This document shows positions 55,910-64,000 of a stretch of DNA of 64,000 nucleotides, in pieces; positions within the stretch are counted from its first letter, which is position 1, and every line of letters begins with the position of its first letter. Origin of the DNA: Filosporella fistucella (taxonomy: Eukaryota > Ascomycota > Leotiomycetes > Helotiales). The stretch lies in contig JAQJZZ010000007.1 of NCBI GenBank assembly GCA_030077755.1, positions 1,426,001-1,490,000 on the forward strand, given 5' to 3'. A model generated the notes under the pieces. The model was given only the letters and a program-made list of their open reading frames with translations, had not been told where the DNA came from and searched no databases. A program made the position numbers and the translations under genes.

Positions 55910-58552
55910 CTAGTCCTCGATGTCGTCATCACTTAAGACCAACTTTTGCTCTGGCTGCTGAACAGGCAAGCCTACTCCTTTCCCTCTCATCACTAAACTT
56001 TTCTTCCTTGGTGACTTCCCCTCGATAGGCTTATCAGTTGCCCAGTTCTCGCCCATATCTCCTGTATCTTCTTCATCTGGAGAGTCATCGGATGGACCAG
56101 TAATTCCATGAAAGGAAGTCACCCTTTCCATGTCCTTGATAGCGATTGCACTTGTTGATCGTCTCGCTTTGGCAATGGATACCATATATGGGAGGCGTTC
56201 AATCAGCATCTCTTTCCTAGCAGATGTACCAACTGACATCAGTGGGGCGGCTTCTGCCTCTTTGGCGCCCGCCTTGGGTTTGGTAGGCGAAGGTCTTGCA
56301 CTCTTCCAACTCTCAACAGAGCCTGGCTTGGGTCTTGCAAATGCAGCAGCTCCGGTAGTGACATTGTTGAGATGCTCAATCTCGCCCTTGAGCAACTTGG
56401 TGACCCAGAGGTCAATAGTACTTTCGATCTCCTCTTTCATTCTCCAAAGCTTTAAGCTTGTAGGATAAAACATCTTGAAGGCGTCGCCCCCTTTGCCAGT
56501 CCGTAACCCAGCCGCTGATGGTGCCTGTCTTTTTACTGGATTCGGAAGAGAGAATAGGAGACCTCGAACTGCAACTTGGAAGCTCATTTCGTCTTGCCGA
56601 ATGGTGTCTCCTCCGCTTCCTCTGCCCCCGGTGCCACCTCCAAATCCCGTCGAGTTAAATGACCCATCCCACGATGGACATAGAAAGTCTGCATCAGATA
56701 ATGCATCTATACACCCATTGATATGATCAAGTGTAGAAACTTCAAATGATGTTGGCGGAGCCTCACAAGATAAGATATAATTCTCATGTAGAGCTGCAAT
56801 GAAGGTTTGCGTATCTGTTCCAGTCTCGTCGATCAGCTCATCTACGGAGACCTGGGATCTTTTGGGTCTCGAATTCAAAGACATGAAATTGGGGAGGCGT
56901 TCGACGAACGGGTCGGCCAACCCATCCCGTTTGTTGTAGACGACTTTGCCTACAGCATGAAAAATCCCTAAGCTGGCTTCTCTTCGAGTCACCAGCTCCA
57001 AACTCTCTTCTTCCATCTTCGTCAGCGCAACATCTTTGGCCTTTTTGGTTTTGCCAAAGGCTACTTTAGCCCCCCAATCGCCGTCAACGTCACCTCTCAA
57101 GCAGAGAAATTCAAGTGATCCGATTGCACTCCTAATATCGCCAATTTCACCAAGTCGTTTCAGCACCAGTGGCCCTGGAGTCTTCCTTCTCCCTGACTTT
57201 CGTGATTCTTTCAGAACAATTACTTCAAGGGCTTTCGCTAGAAGGGTTGGAGCTATAGCATTGAACTCGATTGTTCCAACTCCAGGATGCTGCAAGATTT
57301 CTGGTCCAAGCAGACGATGGGCAGTAAAACTATCTGCAGAAGCAGACGTGGTGGTGAGCAATGTTTCAGAAATTATCATGACAACCGGTGTTATAGACTC
57401 TTTTTTGTTGGGCATCATTGAAAGGGGGGGCGTGTTAGAAGCAAGATAGCTAAGAAGCGTAGATCTAAACGTCTGAAGGGCGATAGACGAACGCATGAAG
57501 GTATTAGGGAATTCTTCTATGAGGATGATGTTCTTCCGGCGATCCAATGGTTTGATATCTGGTTTCAAAGACGTACTTTCCTCAGAGGAAAATATATCTA
57601 ATTGACCAAACCTCCCTCCTCGGCCCATGAACTCCTCAAACTGTGCTCCCATGGATAAGAAGCCGTCTGAAGAAGCTATAGACGCAACTGGATTTCGCCA
57701 TTCCAATATGTCACAATCCATCGCCTTAGCTAAGAGCTGAACCGTAGCTGTCTTTCCAGTACCCGCCGAACCTTTGAGTATAAGAAGTCGTTGCCTCATA
57801 CGTCCACCGATGACATTTTCAAGCCATGTTCGAACGTCCGCTACCTTCCTCTTGTGTACGGCGAGCTCGTCGAGGTCCACTGGCCCGAATCTCTCTGCCC
57901 ATGGTCTCATGTCGTTCTCGCTCTTGATCTCAACAGGTTTCTGAGTCTTAACAAATCGTTGACTTGCACTGGGTATTGCCCCCTCAGCGATTCCCAGGCT
58001 TTCTGCGGCCCTGGCTCGTTTTCGGGCTGCCAGCCCAATAATGCTCGACTGCTGGGACTTTGACTCAACGACCTCATCGTCTGATATCACATCATCGTCT
58101 TCGGCATTTGACTCTCGAGAGCTCTGCAGACTGAGTTTTGGTCTGGCGGGAGCTCCATTGCTGCCTTCGGCCTGCTGTCGTTGTGCCTGTTTGGTGAAGA
58201 ACGTGAAGATGTCCCCGCTCTTGCCCTTCTCGTCCATGTTTGGTTTCTTTTTCGGTTTTTCTGGACTGCTACTGGCGCTCTTTGTAGACCTGCCGCGGTT
58301 CTGGGCGAGTCGTATAGGAGCTGCATTGGAAGGATGGTTGGCTGTCAAGGCACGGGGTTGCATATTCGCTGCAGCTGTAGAGGGCTTCTTAGAGGCTTTG
58401 TCGAGGCTGGTAGCTTTCGTACCTTTCGAAGAAAGGGGTGATGAATCGATTAGAGAACTCAATCGAGCCTTGGGATCGAGAACAGGTTCGTCATCTTCAT
58501 CTTCGGAAGAAAGTACAACATTTCGTTTCCTACGTTTTGCCGGAGGAGCCAT
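55910..58552 (-). CDS. DNA-damage checkpoint clamp loader subunit Rad17/Rad24
   Basis: A single exon of 880 residues starting at the ATG at 58552 (context GCCATGGCC). Rad17 (yeast Rad24) replaces Rfc1 in a clamp loader that places the 9-1-1 clamp on damaged DNA in the nucleus. Residues 1-200 are disordered, with basic stretches (AKRRKRN, PEKPKKKP), acidic patches, and a GDIFTFFTK segment that may be a PCNA/clamp contact. The AAA+ core begins at RPWAERFGPVDLDELAVHKRKV. Walker A is GSAGTGKT at 261-268 and a Walker B-like IILIEEFPN follows near residue 340. LLSYLASNTPPLS and the region AIGSLEFLCLRG match Rad17 proteins. The C-terminus ends with acidic residues (VLSDDDIED), a trait of the family. 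Convergent with the questin-oxidase-like gene, 162 bp apart. Confidence 0.93.
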   Translation of the reverse strand: MAPPAKRRKRNVVLSSEDEDDEPVLDPKARLSSLIDSSPLSSKGTKATSLDKASKKPSTAAANMQPRALTANHPSNAAPIRLAQNRGRSTKSASSSPEKPKKKPNMDEKGKSGDIFTFFTKQAQRQQAEGSNGAPARPKLSLQSSRESNAEDDDVISDDEVVESKSQQSSIIGLAARKRARAAESLGIAEGAIPSASQRFVKTQKPVEIKSENDMRPWAERFGPVDLDELAVHKRKVADVRTWLENVIGGRMRQRLLILKGSAGTGKTATVQLLAKAMDCDILEWRNPVASIASSDGFLSMGAQFEEFMGRGGRFGQLDIFSSEESTSLKPDIKPLDRRKNIILIEEFPNTFMRSSIALQTFRSTLLSYLASNTPPLSMMPNKKESITPVVMIISETLLTTTSASADSFTAHRLLGPEILQHPGVGTIEFNAIAPTLLAKALEVIVLKESRKSGRRKTPGPLVLKRLGEIGDIRSAIGSLEFLCLRGDVDGDWGAKVAFGKTKKAKDVALTKMEEESLELVTRREASLGIFHAVGKVVYNKRDGLADPFVERLPNFMSLNSRPKRSQVSVDELIDETGTDTQTFIAALHENYILSCEAPPTSFEVSTLDHINGCIDALSDADFLCPSWDGSFNSTGFGGGTGGRGSGGDTIRQDEMSFQVAVRGLLFSLPNPVKRQAPSAAGLRTGKGGDAFKMFYPTSLKLWRMKEEIESTIDLWVTKLLKGEIEHLNNVTTGAAAFARPKPGSVESWKSARPSPTKPKAGAKEAEAAPLMSVGTSARKEMLIERLPYMVSIAKARRSTSAIAIKDMERVTSFHGITGPSDDSPDEEDTGDMGENWATDKPIEGKSPRKKSLVMRGKGVGLPVQQPEQKLVLSDDDIED

Positions 58553-59227
58553 GGCCTCCGAACTTAGGCATCAAGGGGATATGGTTCTGCTTGCCTGCAG
58601 AAGAAGAAGCAAATCACATTTTGGTGCTTCGAGGGACTTGTCGTTGCTGTTGCCTTACAGAGGTTGTGTTGGTGGAGTTGGAGTTGGAGGATTAGGTTGT
58701 CGAGTCACAGCTGGGCCGATACGGTTTCCTTATCGTGCACGAGCAGCACGCCCTTCTTACTAGTTACACTTCAAATTCAGAACCAGTCCATCTTCTATTT
58801 CGATCATTCCGACCTTAATAATTTCTAATTGAAGGCATAAAATCCTTTACCGGCACTCCAATGTAAAAATTGATACAATGAATTGACTATATTCCCCTAG
58901 GCTATTTTGAGCTTGTCCCACCCAATACCAACCACGCCTCCGCCTCATCCACCTACACCTGCTATTATTTGAGAGCCATTCCCTTAGTTCTGGTGGAATT
59001 TTATGAGGTATCAGCTGAACAATTCACTCAAAGTATTGATTTATAATTAAGTTAAGTTACACATCTGCTATCTAAGCTTCCTCCGCCTGGCAGAGCGTAT
59101 CTACATCGCCTATGCTACTCAATAGCATGCAGGAAGTCGTATGCTCAAATTAGCAGGCCACTTTATAAGATTGTCGGGTTTTTAACCTGAAGTCATCTGG
59201 GGGATCTTCTTGTCACTTTGACTTGTG
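58553..59227. other. Intergenic, no gene recognised
   Basis: Rad17 promoter side and 3' flank of the Ulp1-like gene. No accepted coding frame. Confidence 0.45.
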
Positions 59228-60897
59228 TCAATGAGATGGCCACAGTGCGTGACTAGGAGTGTTACCGTGCTTTGCTTTCCTCGGATCTATCCATCGAGGC
59301 AGTTCTACATCTTTGTCGCTTTTATTCCGTGTCAGTCGCTCGTAATCCCTTTCTTCCACCCACTCAATCATTTCGCCCAGCGTCGTCGCTTGGCTCCTTA
59401 ACTTGGATGATCTAAATCCGGGGTATAATATTGCGTTTCTTCTGCAATGCTGCATGGGCAACTTTTTCGAGGGGCAGTTGGCATAGCACTCTCTTTTGAT
59501 TGCAGCCCAATGAGGAAGTTGTTTGAACACTTCTCTAGGCAAGTCTGAAAAGCCCTCTTCCAAGGCCCGTGATTTCGTATCCTACAGCAAGTTAGTCCGT
59601 TACCGATCACGTAGTCTTGGAGGTGTACGCACGAGGAGCGGGTAGTACTGTTCGTTAGAAGAGCCAGCAACTTAGAGACTGAAACCTTGGAGCATCAAGT
59701 CCTGAACAAATCTTCTTCTGCGATTCATGATCAACTTTTGGTGGTTGTTATAGAAGGCGCCATCGTAATGATATCCATAACCCCAAGCCAGACATAAAGC
59801 ATATGTTGTCGTATAAATAGCGCAGTCTCCTCTCCCCATATCTTGTGGCCGCGCTGCGTTTGTGCGAAGTTTCCACTCGTACGCACAAAACTCTTCTTCG
59901 CCAATATATGCTGCAATCCATGCTATGATCTGGGGTACACATTTTTGATCCTCCCGACCTTTGTGATGAGTATGTCCTCTGTAAATAGGTTGTCAGTCGC
60001 TAATGCGAAGTTAGTGCCATAAAACTTACGAATCTCCTCCCTGATCACAAAATTAGTATAAAATACATCTAGAGCTGTTTACGGAACTTACCGAGCACAC
60101 ATAATCAATTGTCTTTGCCTCTGGTGATATTGCACATAGCGCTACGTGAGAATCTGGCTGTCCTGTGGGATTGAAGCTTATTGGAATGAAAAGGTATCTC
60201 AGTTTCTGAAATTGCGAACTACTGAGCACCTTGCAGGTTCGATCAGCCATTGACTCCGGTGTGTTTTCCATCAACGTTTTATGGAAGTCCTGAATAAAGC
60301 AGAAAATTTTAGGATCTGTTCCGGCTGATCGACAGTCTACTCCTGAAAATCTACTATGCCATTGATTCGCGTAGTCGCAAACAAATTGTAGGTAGACGTC
60401 GGTACAGCTTGCTGGCATGCCAGCTGTTGGTGTGAGGGTTCGAAAACCTTGCCATGTGTCTAGAGTTATTTCCGTTCCGACTGAGTCCAGTCAGTTAAAA
60501 TAAACACTTCCAGGCTACTGTAAACTGTAAATTATTGGCGAGGATATACGAACCATTTGACTCAAGCGGACTCGGTGTGGAACAAAGCAAGGGGAATAGG
60601 TGATTTCTGCTGTTCTTCTTTGAATTTCGTTGCGTTTTTCGCCTTTGTTTCAGCTCGTTGCTCACCGATTCTGTCGATTGCACTCTGTCCTAATTGAAAG
60701 TTGATTAGTATGAGAGAACATTGGCTTGACGTGTCTCTCTTACTGACTTTGAACGTCTGAAGCATCTCTTGGTCGACATCGCCAAAGAGCTCTTCGGAAA
60801 TAAACCTGATGAGGACGTTATTTTGTGCTATACTTGGCTGGTGCTCCGGAGCATTTAGATTCATGATGCCCAAAAAGAAACCCGCCTGAACGTTCAT
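59228..60897 (-). CDS. Ulp1-family (C48) cysteine protease-like gene, with one in-frame TAA
   Basis: A catalytic module of the Ulp1/SENP type assembled from several exons: 60480-60092, an 11-nt exon 60040-60030, 59978-59633 and 59581-59228. One or two N-terminal exons start near the ATG at 60897; their junction is ambiguous. The triad-like residues are His in DSHVALCAI, Asp in TIDYVCS, and Gln/Cys in RPQDMGRGDCAIYTTTYALCL. The aromatic after the His (usually HW) is Val. The 11-nt exon supplies GGDS and is needed to keep the frame into GHTHHKGREDQ. Ulp1 enzymes remove SUMO; many fungal paralogues of this type are lineage-specific and some ride on transposons. After QGFSL the frame meets TAA (59674-59672). 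It continues open in the same frame (VAGSSNEQYYPLL) and splices to a further 118-codon exon. Either TAA is the true stop, giving a shorter protein with a complete catalytic core, or it is a CAA to TAA mutation. Confidence 0.65.
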
Positions 60898-61858
60898 GCA
60901 AGCACGGCAAGATTTGCAAATGATTGCAATAAAAATTGTCACTTTTAGTTCAAGTAAGTCTAACAATAACAACTGGTGAGAACAAAGAGTGCATCAGAAG
61001 GATCAGGAGTGAATTGTCATTCAACAAAGACTGCGTCTGAATAAGAGATTCCAGACAATGTTGAAAGGAAGCTTATCTGGTAGATAAAGAAGGTGGTGAA
61101 TCTAGATCTTTGCAATTTCTACATTAGTCGAAGACAACCCAGTATCGAAAATTTGGATTCATAAATATATTGAAACTCAATTAGCTGACGGGAAGTATAG
61201 GACATTTATTCATTTTCTTTTTTTGATCTATAGTTATATTTACGCACTAGCAAAACTTCTACTCCATGATGACAGCCCCGGAGCAAATGTATGTTCTAGC
61301 CACTTTGTGTGTCTTGTGGGAGGGCAGCTGTGTCTGTATGAAAGAAAACTTCACTTTTGTTGACTTGTAATAAGACATGAAGATCTAGGGTGACCCCAGG
61401 CGAGTTGAATTTGTACCCATTCGCTATCCATTTCGTCCTCCTTTCCCTGGTGAAATAAGTATTTCGGACTCATGACAGAAAGCTTAGTATCAATGCCTAG
61501 TGTATGCACAAAATGTAGTTGGTTTTACGACTTTTATTGCATGCAAATATCGATCCACAGAGATTTCGACAGATGCTGCAACACATATACTGTCCAGCAG
61601 TTAACTTTTCGTTCATCAAAGGACTTTCGAAACGGTATTTTGAACTTATGTGATAAACTCAATTCCACTCCTGATACACCTCGAACCTTTTCCCACTAGC
61701 CACTTCCATCTTTATCCTGGGCACCGAGTGGAAGTGATAGACTCTTTCTTGGATGGGCGGAAGTTTAGGACACGATGGGCGGCAAGTAGCGTGCATTAAT
61801 TACTCAAACAACATAATTTACAAAAAGTGCAACACTGTTAAAGTCCTGCAAAAGTATC
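60898..61858. other. Intergenic, no gene recognised
   Basis: Upstream side of the Ulp1-like gene, where further N-terminal exons could hide, and 3' flank of the DJ-1-like gene. A 75-codon plus frame at 61472-61699 shows no family features. Confidence 0.35.
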
Positions 61859-62706
61859 CTAGGACTGTTCATCGACCCCAGGCCATATATCACCAGAAAC
61901 AGACGCATTAACCTTTACACCATTGATCACATCTGTAAGGTTGTAATGCGTCGAGAAAGGATCCCAGCTCGGATCACTATGCCACCCATATTCCATACTC
62001 AAAGCCAACTTTTCAGCAATATCTTGCCCCCACACATGAGATACCCACGCAAGTGTCGTATCTATGCCTGCACTGACACCACCACTTGTCCAGATGTTGC
62101 CATCCACGATCCACCTTGCATGTGCTCTCCAACTTGTCTTAGGACCAAGGGCAGTGACCGTGGACCAGGCGTTCTTATTGGTGGTTGCATTCTTACCATC
62201 GAGAACGCCAGCACTTGCTGCAATTCCAGCGCCAGTACAGACGGTGATGAGATACTTCAAAGATGGATAGCGTACTCTGACAAATTCGACTGAGGAGTTT
62301 ATATCTGGAGCTCTGGTACCAATGCCACCCGGGACAAAGAGAACCTCAAGATCGTTTGGTGCCGTAGCGAAAGTGTGTGTAGGGACGATACTCTGGCCGA
62401 AAGTGGAGTTGTATGGATTCATGGCTGCAGAACGGGCTTTGGTAGAAACCGGATCCAGGGTGGAGGAGATGAGGGTGAGATTAAGCTGATTTCCCCAGGA
62501 CAGCATGTTCAAGGCGTCAAGAGGACCGAAGACATCGAGAGCTTGGAATGATGGAAAAAGAACATAGCCTATGTTCTTAGGAGCTATAAAGCGTCACTAG
62601 GAGGAGGTAAAATGGGAGATTGGGACGTACTTGAAGAGTTGCTGGCTGCTGTGGTAGAGAATAGCAACGCTGTTATAGCAGCGGACCGAGCACGTGAGAA
62701 CTGCAT
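61859..62706 (-). CDS. Secreted DJ-1/PfpI-family protein
   Basis: Two exons (62706-62631 and 62583-61859; 47-nt GTACGT...ATAG intron) encode 266 residues. The N-terminus MQFSRARSAAITALLFSTTA is a signal peptide, so the product probably enters the secretory pathway. The mature part is a class I glutamine amidotransferase-like (DJ-1/PfpI) fold: IGYVLFPSFQALDVFGPLDAL at the first strand and helix, VLFVPGGIGTR, then the nucleophile-elbow ITVCTGAGIAASAGVLDG with Cys141. TTNKNAW and WTSGGVSAGIDTTLAWV follow, as in isonitrile-hydratase/ThiJ-like fungal proteins. Several Asn-x-Ser/Thr sites agree with secretion. The substrate is unknown. The intron join restores the conserved first beta strand and is well supported. 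Confidence 0.9.
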
Positions 62707-64000
62707 GATAGGATATTTTGAGATATTGTATGAGTATCGACTTAGACAGGAGCAGCGAGATGATTTTATACTTTTGAAACACTTCCTTCCATCACGTATA
62801 TCCGCAGCCAAGACACTATACATGCAGACCCTAGTTTGGAAATATACGGAACTTGCTCTTGAGAAAGATTGAGCAGATAATGTTTATATGTCATACACTT
62901 ACAAATTAATAGCTTTGGAGAGCGGAATCAATGAACGAATGCGAAATAAGTCCCAGGGAAATAGAAAAGATGGGGCGGGGAATCATATCGAAAATGTTTG
63001 ACATTCAAAGACTCGGAGCAAAGGTGTCATACTGCACTCGCATTTAGGCAAAGATAGTCGTGGGCTTGGTAACCTTCCTTTGCACGAATTCCACCAATTC
63101 AGTCAAAAAGGCCAGAGAGTATCCCCCAATACGAGTTAAACAACTGAGTGAACAATATTCAGAATGGGATGTCGTTGACTGAGCTTTTCAAGCTTAGGTA
63201 GTACTAGCTACTGCTCGACAGGGAAGGGAGAGCGGGGCAATGCTAGTTCCCACTCTTCCACCGCTTGGTGTTTGCAATATATAAACTCTGGGAATGATCT
63301 GGGAGTGGTAAACTCATAAGTGCTGACGGTCACCTGGTGGCCCCCAACAATATGGATCCGGATATACGAAAGGTAAGACGGGTTCAATGTTGCTTGATGG
63401 ATGTTTTCAGGCAAGGAGGTGGCAATCCCATCAGACGATCCAGTTCCGGGCCTAGCTTGCTCCTTCCTAAGCGAAAAGCTTGAGTGTGAAACGTCCGAAC
63501 TTTCTACGCCACAACTTCATGCCACCTTAGTGGATCTATTGGTCCTGCGTTTCCCACCGGCCCAAACCTCTTCACATCTCTATCCATCTCCTGGATCATA
63601 TTGGCCGTATACTGATGTAGATTCTCGACTCCTTTTCTGTCAGCTTGCCATAATGGGGTATCGCGATCACTTTGATTCACAGGGGCTGCCACCCCTCCGT
63701 CCTCTAAGTACTGGACTATAATGGCTCTTCCCCCCTTGAATCACTTTCCTGTCTTTACTGATGCCTTTCGTAGTTATTCATATCGCCTACGCTCTTTTCA
63801 ATACTTAAACTTCTGCAGGTCAGACCTTTCGTTCTTTCTTCGGCATCTCCATCTTCCTCTTCATTGAAGTCAGAAACACTACGAACCACTCCACGAACAA
63901 AAGAACATACAAAGCTATTGTCAGCTTCAAAGCCTGCAAACAAGAAGGAAACTAAACACAACTCGAGGAGCGAAGGAACAATACGAGAACATCTTTGCTG
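62707..64000. other. Right end of window, no gene recognised
   Basis: Contains the upstream region of the DJ-1-like gene. Overlapping open frames at 63401-63721 (plus) and 63504-63692 (minus, no ATG) show no recognisable domain. A gene running off the right edge cannot be excluded. Confidence 0.35.

Noticed and set aside
58041..58763. 240-codon plus-strand frame
   Set aside because: Antisense to the 5' end of Rad17 and dominated by Ser/Arg-rich shadow sequence.
63401..63721. Plus-strand 106-codon frame and overlapping minus frame at the right edge
   Set aside because: Neither has a recognisable domain; the minus frame lacks an ATG. Could be reconsidered with sequence beyond the window.
1..64000. 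CRISPR arrays, tRNA or rRNA genes
   Set aside because: No spaced short direct repeats of CRISPR type, and no sequence that I could fold into a tRNA or match to rRNA. The initiator-tRNA-like stretch at 14892 is a retrotransposon primer site.

Overview
The window is nuclear DNA of a filamentous ascomycete. The evidence is many short introns (mostly 38-70 nt) with GTAAGT-type donors, orthologues of fungal housekeeping genes, and islands of extreme A+T that carry the signature of repeat-induced point mutation (RIP: C to T and G to A). The gene set (sugar permease, GliT-like disulfide oxidoreductase, secreted Kelch protein, questin-oxidase-like protein) would suit a plant- or litter-associated Leotiomycete. 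That last step is inference; no marker gene was compared.

Left arm (1-20.4 kb) is a decayed, transposon-rich region. It holds a broken secreted-protein gene (1.3-2.8 kb), the 5' part of another secreted-protein gene (3.5-4.2 kb) that runs into an A+T island, and a lone GC-rich serine beta-lactamase-family gene (6.7-7.9 kb). Next come copies of a solo-LTR-like repeat and a complete 6.7-kb Ty1/copia retrotransposon (8.8-15.5 kb, minus strand). The retrotransposon has an unbroken 1430-codon Gag-Pol frame, two LTRs, a half-tRNA-type primer site and a polypurine tract. A second A+T island (15.5-17.8 kb) ends a few bases from the stop codon of a GliT-like flavoenzyme gene. A SnoaL/NTF2-like pseudogene with RIP-type stop codons follows at 19.9-20.4 kb.

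Middle (22-35 kb) is ordinary genic DNA with metabolic and transport genes. It contains a secreted Kelch protein, a low-specificity threonine aldolase, a five-exon MFS sugar transporter, a nine-exon PHO84-type phosphate permease, and the Tad3 subunit of the tRNA A34 deaminase.

Right arm (36-64 kb) is a housekeeping block. It contains a Puf4-type Pumilio protein (six exons, one of 21 nt), the second-largest RNA polymerase III subunit, a long disordered protein with a C-terminal methyltransferase domain, an IPA1/UBE3D-type E2-binding protein, a questin-oxidase-like protein, Rad17/Rad24, a Ulp1-family protease gene with an 11-nt microexon, and a secreted DJ-1/PfpI-like protein.

There is no operon-like arrangement and no recognisable biosynthetic cluster. 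Joint function is limited to RNA and genome maintenance in the right arm (Tad3, Puf, Pol III, Ipa1, Rad17). Exon borders were placed by hand from splice consensus and reading-frame continuity and have not been tested against transcripts.
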